This document shows positions 8,278 through 18,960 of a DNA stretch of 35,061 bases, piece after piece. This DNA is from Pseudomonas fuscovaginae SE-1 (lineage in GTDB: Bacteria > Pseudomonadota > Gammaproteobacteria > Pseudomonadales > Pseudomonadaceae), in assembly GCF_000364705.1 (NCBI RefSeq), contig NZ_AQOH01000060.1, positions 1 to 35,061 of the forward strand. The letters run 5' to 3'. Within the stretch, counting starts at the first letter, position 1. Each line of letters begins with the position of its first letter. The translations under genes and the position numbers were made by a program. Under the pieces are notes generated by a model. The model was given only the letters and a program-made list of their open reading frames with translations, was not told where the DNA came from and did no database searches.

Positions 8278-9192
8278 TCAGATCTTTGCGTCTGGCGCCG
8301 GCTTGTCGTTCGGGTTGGCGATCAGGGCCTTGAGCTTGTCGCTCATCGGGAACTGCAGGTTCAGGCCTTTTGGTGGAATCGGCTGGGTGAACCACTTGTC
8401 GTAGATCTTGTTGATCTCGCCCGATTTGTAGAGGCCGACGATGGCGTCATCCACGGCTTTCTTGAACGCCGCGTCGTCCTTGCGGACCATGCAGCCGTAG
8501 ATTTCGTAGGACTGTGGAGTACCGGTCACGGCCCAGTCGGTCGGCTTCTTGGCCTTGGCCATTTCACCGGCCAGCAGCGCGTCGTCCATCATGAAGGCGA
8601 CGGCACGGCCGCTTTCGAGCATCTGGAAGGACTCGCCGTGGTCCTTGGCGGAGATGACGTTCATGCCCATCTGCTTGTCGGCGTTCATGGCCTTGAGGAT
8701 GCGCTCGGACGTGGTGCCGGCGGTGGTCACGACGTTCTTGCCCTTGAGGTTGTCGAAGTCCTTGTACTCGGAGTCCTTCTTGGACAGCAGGCGGGTGCCG
8801 ACTTCGAAGATGCCGACCGAGAAGTCGACCTGCTGGGCGCGTTCGGCGTTGTTGGTGGTGGAACCGCACTCGACGTCGACGGTGCCGTTCTGCACCAGCG
8901 GAATACGGGTCTGGGAGGTGACCAGGTTGTACTTGACCTTCAGGTCAGGCAGGTTCAGGTCTTTCTTGATGCCTTCCACGATCGCCAGCTGGATGTCGTG
9001 GGAGTAGCCGACCGGCTTGCCGGAAGCATCAGCGATATAGGAAAACGGAATGGAACTGTCGCGATGGCCGAGGGTGATGGTCCCGGACTCTTTGATCTTC
9101 TTCAGGGTGCCGGTCAGTTCGGCGGCGGAAACTGGAGTGCTGATCAGAGCGGCGGCGATTGCTGCGCCCAGGATGTGGGGAACGATGCGCAT
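8278..9192 (-). CDS. aatJ: Glutamate/aspartate periplasmic binding protein AatJ
   Basis: A 304-residue solute-binding protein of family 3 (GltI/AatJ type). A Sec signal peptide covers about residues 1-23 (basic MRIVPH, hydrophobic stretch, cleavage after PVSA). The mature part has the SBP family 3 features LKKIKESGTITLGHRDSSIPFSY and KVKYNLVTSQTRIPLVQNGTVD, with the Arg expected to bind the alpha-carboxylate. It is the first gene of the aatJQMP operon. The upstream region carries a -24/-12 sigma-54 promoter and an AauR-like palindrome, so expression should follow external Glu/Asp through AauSR. Confidence 0.93.
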   Translation of the reverse strand: MRIVPHILGAAIAAALISTPVSAAELTGTLKKIKESGTITLGHRDSSIPFSYIADASGKPVGYSHDIQLAIVEGIKKDLNLPDLKVKYNLVTSQTRIPLVQNGTVDVECGSTTNNAERAQQVDFSVGIFEVGTRLLSKKDSEYKDFDNLKGKNVVTTAGTTSERILKAMNADKQMGMNVISAKDHGESFQMLESGRAVAFMMDDALLAGEMAKAKKPTDWAVTGTPQSYEIYGCMVRKDDAAFKKAVDDAIVGLYKSGEINKIYDKWFTQPIPPKGLNLQFPMSDKLKALIANPNDKPAPDAKI

Positions 9193-9306
9193 CGGTTACT
9201 TTCCTCGAGATTGTTTTTCTTATGGAGCCGTTCAGTCGGCTCTCGGGTACTGCGAACGGCCCGCAGGGCCCAAGGGGCTGAGTGAGCATTCGGTCGTGAA
9301 GTATAG

Positions 9307-9322
9307 AGCACGACTCATGCCA
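9307..9322 (-). promoter_or_regulatory. Sigma-54 (-24/-12) promoter of aatJ
   Basis: On the minus strand the sequence reads TGGCATG-AGTC-GTGCT: the invariant GG and GC are exactly 10 bp apart and 11 of 12 scored positions match TGGCACG-N4-TTGCW. It lies about 115 bp before the aatJ start, leaving a leader of roughly 100 nt. An A/T-rich tract at about 9337-9378 lies just upstream, as expected for an IHF-bent sigma-54 promoter. Confidence 0.82.
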
Positions 9323-9430
9323 CTCCCGGCGGAATGGGTTTTGTTTTTGATTTATAAGGATTTTTTGTATTTTTTGAGCGAGGGCGAGGGCGTCTGGCGT
9401 CCGGTTCGCCGAATGATGGCCGAATGGGTG

Positions 9431-9444
9431 TTCGGAAAACCGAA
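9431..9444. promoter_or_regulatory. Probable AauR upstream activating site
   Basis: Perfect palindrome TTCGG-AAAA-CCGAA about 115 bp upstream of the -24/-12 promoter. It matches the TTCGG-N4-CCGAA motif I recall for P. putida AauR. Extra half-sites (TTCGCCGAA at 9405-9413, GCCGAA at 9419-9424) lie just beside it and could form a second, weaker site. The rest of the 356-bp gap 9193-9548 has no gene. Confidence 0.75.
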
Positions 9445-9548
9445 TGGGGCGCATGGTGCGCGAAACGGATGTGCGACACCGGTCGTGCAGGCGTGTGGCT
9501 TGCCCGCGAGTACGCCGGCAAGCCTGGTTCGAAACAGCGGGGGAGGTG

Positions 9549-11087
9549 TCAGGCCGCTTCGATCTTGCCGCGAGCCTGCTCGGTCTTGTCCAGGTAGTTC
9601 TGCAGTTTCTGCTGTTGCTCCGGGCTGATGAACAGCCCCAGCTTGCTGCGTCGCCACAGGATGTCCTGGGCGGCGGTTGCCCACTCTTCGGCACACAGAT
9701 AGTCGACTTCACGGCTGTAGAGGCCGCCGCCCAGGTGTTCACCGAGATCGCCCAGCGTCTGCACACCCTCCAGCAGGCGCCAAGTGCGGCTGCCGTAGGT
9801 GCTGGCCCAGCGCCGGGCGATTTCGCTGGGTACCCAGTCGAAACGGCTGCGGATCGCCTCGGCCAGAGTCTGCGGCGTGCTCATGTCTTCGCCGCCGGGC
9901 AGGGTCGCGGTCGCCGTCCAGCTCGGGCGCATCTGGGTGAAGAAGGGGGCCAGTTGGCTCATCGCCGACTCGGCCAGCTTGCGGTAGGTCGTCAGCTTGC
10001 CGCCGAACACCGACAGCAGTGGCGCCTCCTCGGCGCTGCCCGACAGCGCCAGGGTGTAGTCACGGGTCACGGCCGAAGGGTTGTCGGACTCGTCGTTGCA
10101 CAGTGGGCGTACGCCGGAGTAGCTGTGCAGGATGTCGCCGCGGTTCAGTTGTTTCTTGAAGTGCGCGTTGACCACCTGGAGCAGGTAATCGGTTTCCGCC
10201 TCGGTGATCGCCACCTTGGCCGGGTCGCCCTGATACTCGCGGTCGGTGGTGCCGATCAGCGTGAAGCGTTCCAGGTAGGGAATGGTGAACACGATGCGCT
10301 GGTCCTCGTTCTGCAGAATGTGCGCGTGTTCGCCTTCGTACAACCGTGGCACGATCAGGTGGCTGCCCTGAATCAGGCGGATGCCGTAGGGCGAGTCCAG
10401 CTTCAGGTCATCCTTGATGAACCTGGCGACCCACGGGCCGGCGGCATTGACCAGGGCCCTGGCCTGGATCGAGAAGCGGGCGCCATCGGCGCGTTCCATC
10501 TCCAGGTGCCACAGGCCCTTGGTGCGACGGGCGCTGGTGCAACGGGTGCGGGTATGGATGTGCGCACCTTTTTCCCGGGCGGCCATGGCATTGAGCACCA
10601 CCAGGCGGGCGTCGTCGACCCAGCAGTCGGAGTACTCGAAGCCCTTGCCGATTTCCGCCTTGAGCGGGCTGTCTGGGCCGAACTTGAGGCTGCGCGAACC
10701 GGCGAGTTTTTCGCGTTTGCCCAGGTGGTCATAGAGGAACAGCCCGGCGCGGATCATCCAGGCCGGGCGCAGATGCGGGCGATGGGGCAGGACAAAACGC
10801 ATCGGCTTGACGATATGCGGGGCCTTGGCCAGCAGCACTTCGCGCTCGGCCAGGGCTTCGCGTACCAGGCGGAACTCGTAGTGTTCGAGATAGCGCAGGC
10901 CACCATGGATCAGCTTGCTGCTGGCGGACGAGGTGTGGCTGGCGAGGTCGTCCTTTTCGCAAAGGAACACCGACAGGCCGCGCCCGGCTGCGTCCGCGGC
11001 AATCCCGACACCATTGATGCCACCGCCGATCACGGCGATGTCATAGATCTCGGCAAGGGGTGGGGCAGGCAAGGTGGTGGTAGTCAT
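9549..11087 (-). CDS. glpD: Aerobic glycerol-3-phosphate dehydrogenase
   Basis: A 512-residue FAD-dependent, membrane-associated enzyme that oxidises sn-glycerol-3-phosphate to dihydroxyacetone phosphate and passes electrons to the quinone pool. The N-terminal dinucleotide-binding motif is DIAVIGGGINGVGIA, followed by SSASSKLIHGGLRYLEHYEF, a family signature that contacts FAD. The C-terminal cap domain lies at about 390-510. The ATG at 11087 has GAGG nine bases upstream and gives the usual length; an in-frame ATG 15 bases earlier lacks a better site. It is monocistronic, with GlpR-type operators in its leader, and transcribed toward aatJ. Confidence 0.95.
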   Translation of the reverse strand: MTTTTLPAPPLAEIYDIAVIGGGINGVGIAADAAGRGLSVFLCEKDDLASHTSSASSKLIHGGLRYLEHYEFRLVREALAEREVLLAKAPHIVKPMRFVLPHRPHLRPAWMIRAGLFLYDHLGKREKLAGSRSLKFGPDSPLKAEIGKGFEYSDCWVDDARLVVLNAMAAREKGAHIHTRTRCTSARRTKGLWHLEMERADGARFSIQARALVNAAGPWVARFIKDDLKLDSPYGIRLIQGSHLIVPRLYEGEHAHILQNEDQRIVFTIPYLERFTLIGTTDREYQGDPAKVAITEAETDYLLQVVNAHFKKQLNRGDILHSYSGVRPLCNDESDNPSAVTRDYTLALSGSAEEAPLLSVFGGKLTTYRKLAESAMSQLAPFFTQMRPSWTATATLPGGEDMSTPQTLAEAIRSRFDWVPSEIARRWASTYGSRTWRLLEGVQTLGDLGEHLGGGLYSREVDYLCAEEWATAAQDILWRRSKLGLFISPEQQQKLQNYLDKTEQARGKIEAA

Positions 11088-11112
11088 CGGCGAGCCTCGC
11101 ATGGCGGTTGCT

Positions 11113-11150
11113 ATATTTGAATTCGAACATTTATGTTCATTTTCGAAAAT
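11113..11150. promoter_or_regulatory. Two adjacent GlpR-type operators upstream of glpD
   Basis: Two 18-bp operator-like sequences at 11113-11130 (ending TTCGAACAT) and 11133-11150 (beginning ATGTTCATTTTCGAAAAT), separated by TT. Both fit the ATGTTCG-WTAW-CGAACAT consensus known for E. coli GlpR, with mismatches at four and three positions respectively. They start 26 bp before the glpD ATG and overlap a possible -10 (TAATAT, 11149-11154). GlpR binding here would block glpD until glycerol-3-phosphate is present. Confidence 0.7.
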
Positions 11151-11181
11151 ATTAGCGGATATGAACGCGCACAGCCACCCG

Positions 11182-11208
11182 CTCCTGATTGAAAAAATTC
11201 ATCAGGAG
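11182..11208 (-). other. Hairpin in the glpD upstream region
   Basis: CTCCTGAT (11182-11189) and ATCAGGAG (11201-11208) form an 8-bp perfect stem with an 11-nt A/T-rich loop. It lies between the proximal operators and a distal half-operator. It could be part of the leader or a spacer feature. No function is established. Confidence 0.5.
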
Positions 11209-11216
11209 GAGCTGAA

Positions 11217-11234
11217 AGGAAAATTATCGAACAT
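11217..11234. promoter_or_regulatory. Distal GlpR half-operator upstream of glpD
   Basis: The right half TTATCGAACAT matches the GlpR consensus perfectly; the left half is degenerate. It lies about 90 bp from the proximal pair, a distance at which repressor-mediated looping is possible. This is an inference from the motif only. Confidence 0.5.
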
Positions 11235-11266
11235 TGAGGTGCGGAAATAGCGGGGCTGGTGCTGTT

Positions 11267-11320
11267 CCTGCGCTGTTCCTGTAGGAGCGGGCAAGCCCGC
11301 TCCTACAGGAACAGCGCAGG
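11267..11320. repeat. Perfect 54-bp palindrome (REP-type)
   Basis: Arms 11267-11292 and 11295-11320 are exact reverse complements over 26 bp, around an AA dinucleotide. The centre is the Pseudomonas REP core TGTAGGAGCGGGC-AA-GCCCGCTCCTACA. The outer part (CCTGCGCTGTTCC) also pairs and partly repeats the preceding GCTGTTCCTG at 11261-11270. It lies between the glpR stop and the glpD control region and may also act as a transcriptional or mRNA-end barrier; no U-run follows. Confidence 0.85.
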
Positions 11321-11353
11321 GCTCTGCTGGGGCTTTGGGGCGCCGGGGGCGGC

Positions 11354-12109
11354 TCAGACCACGTCCAGGCGGATCTTGTGCTGGTTGAGCAACTGCGCCA
11401 GGGCCGGCACCGGTGCCTGGTCGGTCACCAGGCAGTCGATCAGGGTGATCGGTCCCAGGCGTACCATGGCGTTGCGCCCGAACTTGCTCGAGTCGGCGGC
11501 CAGGATGACCTGGCGGGCATTGGCGATGATCGCCTGGGATACCCGGACTTCCTGGTAGTCGAAGTCCAGCAGGCTGCCGTCCTCGTCGATGCCGCTGATG
11601 CCTACCAGGGCGAAGTCGACCTTGAACTGGTTGATGAAGTCGACGCTGGCCTGGCCCACCACGCCGCCGTCGCGACGGACGTTGCCGCCGGCCAGTTGCA
11701 CTTCGAAGTCGTCCTTGGCACTGAGGATCGACGCCACGTGCAGGTTGTTGGTGATGATCTTCAAGTGATTGTGGTTGAGCAGGGCGCGCGCGATCGATTC
11801 GGTGGTGGTGCCGATATTGATGAACAGCGAAGCGTGGTCGGGGATCTGTTGGGCGATGGACTCGGCGATCCGCTGCTTTTCATCGCGCATCTGGTCGGCG
11901 CGCATGGCGTAGGCGGTGTTCTCGACGCTGGAGTCGTAGGCGGCCCCGCCGTGGTAGCGGCGCAGCAGGTTGGAGTCCGCCAACTGGTTGATATCACGGC
12001 GGATGGTTTGCGGGGTCACGACGAACAGCTGGGCCATTTCCTCGATGCTGACATAGCCGCGTTCGCGGACCAGTTCGAGGATTTGCTGCTGGCGGGGAGG
12101 CAGATTCAT
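11354..12109 (-). CDS. glpR: DeoR-family glycerol regulon repressor GlpR
   Basis: A 251-residue DeoR/GlpR-family repressor. The winged HTH is at residues 1-55 ([38 protein letters not shown]), followed by the DeoR sensor domain with the effector pocket stretch [29 protein letters not shown]. It is expected to bind glycerol-3-phosphate and release operators before glpF and glpD. The ATG at 12109 has AAAGGA about 6 nt upstream and gives the normal length; the frame extends 12 codons further without a good site. It lies between glpK and glpD, all on the minus strand, as in other pseudomonads. Confidence 0.94.
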   Translation of the reverse strand: MNLPPRQQQILELVRERGYVSIEEMAQLFVVTPQTIRRDINQLADSNLLRRYHGGAAYDSSVENTAYAMRADQMRDEKQRIAESIAQQIPDHASLFINIGTTTESIARALLNHNHLKIITNNLHVASILSAKDDFEVQLAGGNVRRDGGVVGQASVDFINQFKVDFALVGISGIDEDGSLLDFDYQEVRVSQAIIANARQVILAADSSKFGRNAMVRLGPITLIDCLVTDQAPVPALAQLLNQHKIRLDVV

Positions 12110-12276
12110 GGGGCGTCCTTTGGGCTGCCGTACAAATTCCGCCATGATGCCGCAGGAAGAACCGCTCTGCCACTTGCCGGTCCGCTGAAACGATTCCAGG
12201 GTCGCAAACCGGGCGGGTGCCGGTCGCTTGCTTGCGATAGCGATCAGACAGTCGATAGCTTCGGTGGCTGATACAC

Positions 12277-12365
12277 CGCTATCGCCAGCAAGCCGGCTCC
12301 TGCAGGGACTGCGCCAGGCACATGCGCGTCAGGGACCTGTAGGAGCGTGGCTTGCCCGCGAATGG
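12277..12365. repeat. REPIN between glpK and glpR
   Basis: Two REP elements in opposite orientation: CGCTATCGCCAGCAAGCCGG with CTCCTGCA (12277-12304), and CCTGTAGGAGCGTGGCTTGC with CCGCGAATGG (12336-12365). They share the GGAGC...GGCTTGC core and face each other, the arrangement of mobile REP doublets moved by RAYT transposases. They separate glpFK from glpR, so the transcripts are probably independent. No RAYT gene is in the window. Confidence 0.75.
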
Positions 12366-12388
12366 CCCTCAAGCGCTGCTCACGCGGC

Positions 12389-14834
<2,446 letters not shown>

Positions 14835-14960
14835 TGGACACCTCGATTTTTGTTGTTGTGTGACGCCAAACCCGATGGATGGCGTGGTCTTCACATCGAC
14901 TGTCGGGGATCCCCATCCCTGAAGTCGACTTACCGCTGGTACTGCTGGATCAGGAGCATG

Positions 14961-15004
14961 ATCTTCAGATTCGAAAAAATATAGACAAGAAACACTGCTG
15001 TCAA
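14961..15004 (-). promoter_or_regulatory. glpF promoter with overlapping GlpR-type operator
   Basis: On the minus strand a perfect -35 TTGACA (15004-14999) is followed after 17 bp by TATTTT (14981-14976). The 18-bp segment 14961-14978 (TTC-N6-GAA core, ATCTTCAGATTCGAAAAA) resembles a GlpR operator and overlaps the -10 and start region, where repressor would block transcription of glpFK. The remainder of the 372-bp glpF-ybaK gap holds a REP-like remnant (15080-15095) and a TAAAAT (15168-15173) that may be the ybaK -10. Confidence 0.62.
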
Positions 15005-15079
15005 AGGTCGAAAGTGAACTGCTATCCATATTGTGACTATTGATTGAGTGAATGAAGTAGGCCGGTCTGTAGGAATGTG

Positions 15080-15095
15080 GCGACATTGATGTCGC
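15080..15095. repeat. Short palindrome, possible REP remnant
   Basis: GCGACAT-TG-ATGTCGC is a perfect palindrome following CTGTAGGAATGTG, which resembles the start of a REP. It lies in the divergent glpF/ybaK intergenic region. Confidence 0.4.
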
Positions 15096-15206
15096 GTTCA
15101 GACGCTCAAGGCCCTTGAATTAGACGGTTTCGTACCTCCAATAGAGCCTTTTGCACAGGGATGGCGCTAAAATCCGCGCTTACCTAACCGTCTGCCAGGA
15201 ATGATC

Positions 15207-15677
15207 ATGACGCCTGCCTTGGACCTGCTGAAAAAAGTTCGTGCCGAACATCGTGTGCACAGTTACGAACATGATCCGAAAGCCGCCTCCTATGGTCTGG
15301 AGGCCGCGGAAAAGCTGGCGCTCGCGCCGGCCCAGGTTTTCAAGACGTTGCTGGCGAGCAGTGAAAAGGCCGAATTGCTGGTGGCGGTGGTACCGGTCGT
15401 CGGAAGTCTGGATCTGAAGGCTCTTGCCCACGCGGCCGGGGTGAAGAAAGTCGAAATGGCTGATCCGGCCGCCGCGCAGCGGGCGACGGGGTATCTGCTG
15501 GGCGGCATCAGTCCGCTGGGGCAGAAGAAGCGCTTGCGCACGTTCATCGATCAGAGCGCCCAGGGCTTCGCGACCATCTTTGTCAGTGCCGGGCGCCGTG
15601 GCCTGGAGGTCGAGCTGGCGCCGGCGCTGCTGGCCGAGCATACCCAGGCGAAGTTCGCCGATATCGGTCGCGCCTGA
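15207..15677 (+). CDS. ybaK: Cys-tRNA(Pro)/Cys-tRNA(Cys) deacylase YbaK
   Basis: A 156-residue YbaK/EbsC-family trans-editing enzyme that hydrolyses Cys mischarged on tRNA(Pro). The family signature [20 protein letters not shown] includes the catalytic-site Lys, and [21 protein letters not shown] is the conserved GGxSPxG segment. Two ATGs lie close together (15201 and 15207). AGGA sits six bases before the second and directly against the first, so 15207 is preferred. It is divergent from glpF. Confidence 0.92.
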   Translation: MTPALDLLKKVRAEHRVHSYEHDPKAASYGLEAAEKLALAPAQVFKTLLASSEKAELLVAVVPVVGSLDLKALAHAAGVKKVEMADPAAAQRATGYLLGGISPLGQKKRLRTFIDQSAQGFATIFVSAGRRGLEVELAPALLAEHTQAKFADIGRA

Positions 15678-15774
15678 GCGGTCTGTATGGCGTAAATTCA
15701 GCGGTTCTGTCACTGGGCGACGATGCGGGGGAGCGAGCAGACTGACGCTCTTGGACAAGGAGAGAGAGGACGTC

Positions 15775-16557
15775 ATGCAGCTTGAATTTCACCAGGTCGA
15801 TGCCTTCAGCGAACGGCCCTTCAGTGGCAATCCGGCGATGGTCTATCGGCTCGACACCTGGCTGGCCGATGAGTTGATGCAGAAAATCGCCGCCGAGCAC
15901 AATCTGGCGGAAACCGCCTTTGTGGTCCGCGAGGGAGCGGCCTGGGGCATCCGCTGGTTCACCCCGACTACCGAGGTGCCGCTCTGCGGCCACGCCACCC
16001 TGGCCAGTGCCTTCGTGCTGTTCGAGGTCTACGGCGAGCCGCAGGAAAAGATCGAGTTCGTCTGCAAGGCCGGCGCGCTGAGTGTCAGCCGTGAGGCGGG
16101 TCGGTTGTGGCTGGACTTTCCGGTGAGGGTACCGGGTGCGCTCGGTGTTACCGCTGAAGTCGAGCGCGCGCTGGGTACGCCGCTGGTCGATGTATTGGGG
16201 GCCAATGAGTTGTTCGTGGTGCTGGCCTCCGAGCAGGCGGTACGCGACTGCACGCCTGACTGGGCGGCCGTCGCCCGGCTGCCCTGGCCGGGGGTGATCG
16301 TCACCGCGCCGGGCGAACGGCATGATTTCGTCTCGCGCTATTTCGCCCCGGCCATCGGTATCAACGAGGATCCGGTCACCGGCTCGACCCATTGCGCGCT
16401 GATTCCCTACTGGGCGCAGCGTCTGGATAAGACTGCGCTGACGGCCTATCAGTGTTCGTCGCGGGGCGGGGAGCTGTTCTGCCGGCTGGAAGGTGATCGG
16501 GTGAAGATCGGCGGCCAGGCCGCGCTAGTGGCCAGCGGACGGCTGGTGCTGGGTTGA
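15775..16557 (+). CDS. PhzF-family isomerase/epimerase
   Basis: A 260-residue member of the PhzF/YddE fold family (diaminopimelate-epimerase-like duplicated hot-dog barrel). The start MQLEFHQVDAF, FSGNPAMVY, catalytic Glu46 in NLAETAFV and LCGHATLASAFVLFE are all family hallmarks, as is GINEDPVTGSTHCALIPYWAQ in the second half. No other phenazine genes are nearby, so it is a housekeeping-type paralogue of unknown substrate, not part of a phenazine cluster. AGAGAGGA precedes the ATG. It lies 97 bp after ybaK and converges with the ABC ATPase gene. Confidence 0.88.
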   Translation: MQLEFHQVDAFSERPFSGNPAMVYRLDTWLADELMQKIAAEHNLAETAFVVREGAAWGIRWFTPTTEVPLCGHATLASAFVLFEVYGEPQEKIEFVCKAGALSVSREAGRLWLDFPVRVPGALGVTAEVERALGTPLVDVLGANELFVVLASEQAVRDCTPDWAAVARLPWPGVIVTAPGERHDFVSRYFAPAIGINEDPVTGSTHCALIPYWAQRLDKTALTAYQCSSRGGELFCRLEGDRVKIGGQAALVASGRLVLG

Positions 16558-16570
16558 ACTGAGGGGCCGT

Positions 16571-17614
16571 CTAGGCCTGGAACAGCACCAGGTGCTCGGC
16601 GGCCACGCGGATCCCGACTTCCTCGCCGGGCTGGTGATCGGCATGGCTGGGGAAGATCGACTCCAATTGGCTGCCGCTGGGCAATTGCAGGCGATAGAGG
16701 GTCGAGGCACCGAGGAACGTCCTGCTGGTGACCCGCGCCTTCAGCGAACTTTTCGGCGCCGGGACGATGTCGTCCGGTCTCAGCAGCACATCGACCGCAG
16801 TGCCCGCCGGCCAGGCATAGGCGCGGTTGCCACGCAGCACGCCCAGTTCGGTCTGCACCGATTCGTGGGTCTGCAACTGTCCGCGGATGAAATAGCCCTG
16901 GCCGATGAAGCTGGCGACAAAGGGGCTCGCCGGCTCGTGATAGAGGTTGTAGGGGGTATCCCACTGTTGCAGCCGACCTTCCCTGAAGACTCCGACATGA
17001 TCGCTGACCGCGAAGGCTTCTTCCTGGTCATGGGTGACCAGGATCGCGCTGATGCCCCGCAGCTTGAGAATGTCGCGGACTTCGTGGCTGAGCTTGCGGC
17101 GCAATTCGCCATCGAGGTTGGAGAAGGGCTCGTCGAGCAGCAGCAACTGCGGCTCCGGTGCCAGGGCCCGGGCCAGGGCCACGCGTTGTTGCTGGCCACC
17201 GGAAAGCTCATGGGGGTAACGCTGGCCCAGGCCCTTGAGGTTCACCAGTTCCATCAGCTCGGCGGTGATCCGCTCCCGCTCCGGGTGCTGGCGAATGCCG
17301 AAGGCGATGTTCTGGGCGACGCTCAGGTGCGGAAACAGCGCGTAATCCTGGAACACCATGCCGATCCGGCGTTTCTCCGGGGCCAGAGTGAACCCGGCCC
17401 GGGAGATGACTTCGTCGGCCAGCCGGATCTCGCCCTGGTGAACCGGCTCGAAACCGGCAATGGCGCGCAGCGTGGTGGTCTTGCCGCAACCCGAAGGGCC
17501 CAGCAGGCAACCGATGTCGCCGGCATTGAGATGCAGGTTGAGGTTCTGCACGACTCGCTGGCCCTGGTAACCGCAAGCCAGATCGTGCAGGTTCAGCAGC
17601 AGCGGATGACTCAT
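16571..17614 (-). CDS. Orphan ABC transporter ATPase (PotA/FbpC-like)
   Basis: A 347-residue ATPase of the iron/polyamine/sulfate (CUT1-like) importer class. It has Walker [10 protein letters not shown] at about 39-47, Q-loop [11 protein letters not shown], signature LSGGQQQR, Walker [13 protein letters not shown] and H-loop [13 protein letters not shown]. The C-terminal 100 residues form a TOBE-type domain ([12 protein letters not shown]). No permease or binding-protein gene is adjacent, so the partner transporter is elsewhere. Its ATG overlaps the argF stop by 4 bp (17611-17614), giving coupled translation with ornithine carbamoyltransferase. An ATPase gene beside argF is, as I recall, also found in P. 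aeruginosa. Confidence 0.88.
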   Translation of the reverse strand: MSHPLLLNLHDLACGYQGQRVVQNLNLHLNAGDIGCLLGPSGCGKTTTLRAIAGFEPVHQGEIRLADEVISRAGFTLAPEKRRIGMVFQDYALFPHLSVAQNIAFGIRQHPERERITAELMELVNLKGLGQRYPHELSGGQQQRVALARALAPEPQLLLLDEPFSNLDGELRRKLSHEVRDILKLRGISAILVTHDQEEAFAVSDHVGVFREGRLQQWDTPYNLYHEPASPFVASFIGQGYFIRGQLQTHESVQTELGVLRGNRAYAWPAGTAVDVLLRPDDIVPAPKSSLKARVTSRTFLGASTLYRLQLPSGSQLESIFPSHADHQPGEEVGIRVAAEHLVLFQA

Positions 17615-18531
17615 GCCGGGCGGTACGCCGGCTTGACCAGGAACTCGAGCAGGGCCTTTTGCGCATGCAGGCGGTTTTCGGCCTGGTCCCAGGCGACCGA
17701 ACGCTTGTCATCAAGCAGGTCGACGCTGATTTCCTCGCCGCGATGGGCGGGCAGGCAGTGCATGAACACCACGTCCGGAGCGGCCAGGTCGAGCAGTTCA
17801 CGGGTGACCTGCAGGGGCGCGAACAGCTTCAGGCGCTTGGCGGTTTCCTCTTCCTGGCCCATGGAGGTCCAGACGTCGGTACTGACCAGGTGCGCACCGC
17901 GTACCGCTTCACGTGGGTCGCGGACCAGGCTTACCCGATCGCCCGCCAATGCCAGCAGCGCAGGGCTCGGGTCGTAGCCTTCGGGGCAACTGACGCGCAG
18001 TTGGAAGTCGAACTGGATCGCCGCTTCGATGTAGCTGTTGCACATGTTGTTGCCGTCGCCGATCCAGGTCACGGTCTTGCCCTGGATCGAGCCGCGATGC
18101 TCGAGGAAGGTCTGCATGTCGGCGAGCAACTGGCAGGGGTGCAGTTCATCGGACAGGCCGTTGATCACCGGAACGCGGGAGTTGGCGGCGAACTCGGTCA
18201 GGGTGCTGTGCTTGAACGTGCGCAGCATGACCACGTCGAGCATGCTCGAGAGCACGATGGCGCTGTCGCCGATCGGTTCGCCACGGCCCAGCTGGGTATC
18301 GCGCGGCGACAGGAAAATCGCCTGGCCGCCCAGCTGGATCATGCCGGCTTCGAACGAGACACGGGTACGTGTCGAGGATTTCTCGAAGATCATGCCGAGG
18401 ATTCGGCCCTTGAGCGGTTCGAACAGGACACTTCGATCACGCAGGTCCTTCAGCTCGATGCCTCGACGAATCAGCCCGGCCAGTTCAGCGGGCGTGCAAT
18501 CCATCAGGGAGAGAAAGTTCCTAGCGCTCAT
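17611..18531 (-). CDS. argF: Anabolic ornithine carbamoyltransferase
   Basis: A 306-residue enzyme making citrulline from ornithine and carbamoyl phosphate in arginine biosynthesis. The carbamoyl-phosphate loop [10 protein letters not shown], the [11 protein letters not shown] stretch and the ornithine-site [10 protein letters not shown] are intact. The length and sequence match the normal Pseudomonas ArgF, not the divergent catabolic ArcB. Two consecutive ATGs occur; the second (18531) gives the usual MSAR start, with AAGG nine bases upstream. The first (18534) would add one Met. The promoter carries a tandem ArgR-type site. Confidence 0.95.
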   Translation of the reverse strand: MSARNFLSLMDCTPAELAGLIRRGIELKDLRDRSVLFEPLKGRILGMIFEKSSTRTRVSFEAGMIQLGGQAIFLSPRDTQLGRGEPIGDSAIVLSSMLDVVMLRTFKHSTLTEFAANSRVPVINGLSDELHPCQLLADMQTFLEHRGSIQGKTVTWIGDGNNMCNSYIEAAIQFDFQLRVSCPEGYDPSPALLALAGDRVSLVRDPREAVRGAHLVSTDVWTSMGQEEETAKRLKLFAPLQVTRELLDLAAPDVVFMHCLPAHRGEEISVDLLDDKRSVAWDQAENRLHAQKALLEFLVKPAYRPA

Positions 18532-18636
18532 CATTGACTACCTTTTTGCAACAGACCGCAGATGCTCAAAACCGGGTTTTTCGGAAAAACGGGTGAGACC
18601 TGCGGCGTAAGCCGCACGGGGCGACGAAATAGGGGG

Positions 18637-18673
18637 AGACGCGATCGTATAAGAAAATGTCGCGTGATACCAA
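18637..18673 (-). promoter_or_regulatory. argF promoter with tandem ArgR-type site
   Basis: On the plus strand TGTCGC-N8-AA is perfect at 18658-18673, and a weaker copy AGACGC-N8-AA lies exactly 21 bp upstream at 18637-18652. This matches the direct-repeat half-sites known for Pseudomonas ArgR. On the minus strand they cover TTGGTA (18673-18668), a 16-bp spacer and TATACG (18651-18646), a plausible argF promoter, so ArgR with arginine would repress. The remaining sequence in 18535-18960 shows no credible gene. Confidence 0.72.
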
Positions 18674-18960
18674 TAGGAGGCTTGGTTTTGCTGCGGTGAA
18701 GTGGCGGCGCTAAAGTTATTTCCGCGCTTTTTACTACAGTTTTCCAAGCCTCTACCGATAATCGCAATGTGCCATTTGTACACGGCTGTCACCGCCTTTG
18801 GCAATTGATGCGGCGGCAGTAGGCGGCTCAGAGTCGTTTTCTGCACCGGCGGTCGAATCTTTTGCGGTCATGTTCGGATGGCCAGGCAAAAGCGGAAACA
18901 TTTCCTAAACTATGTGGCTAGGTTATAAATGTGTCATTGCAGACACACAGAGGCTTTGGA

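Noticed and set aside
9444..11120. 558-residue plus-strand frame across glpD
   Set aside because: Antisense shadow of glpD.
15775..16557. Phenazine biosynthesis cluster
   Set aside because: Only a PhzF-fold protein is present, with no phzA/B/C/D/E/G nearby.
17611..18531. Phaseolotoxin-resistant or catabolic carbamoyltransferase
   Set aside because: The sequence has the normal anabolic ArgF motifs and length, and no toxin or arc genes are adjacent.
18538..18846. 102-residue minus-strand frame upstream of argF
   Set aside because: It covers the argF promoter and ArgR-type sites and has no recognisable protein sequence.
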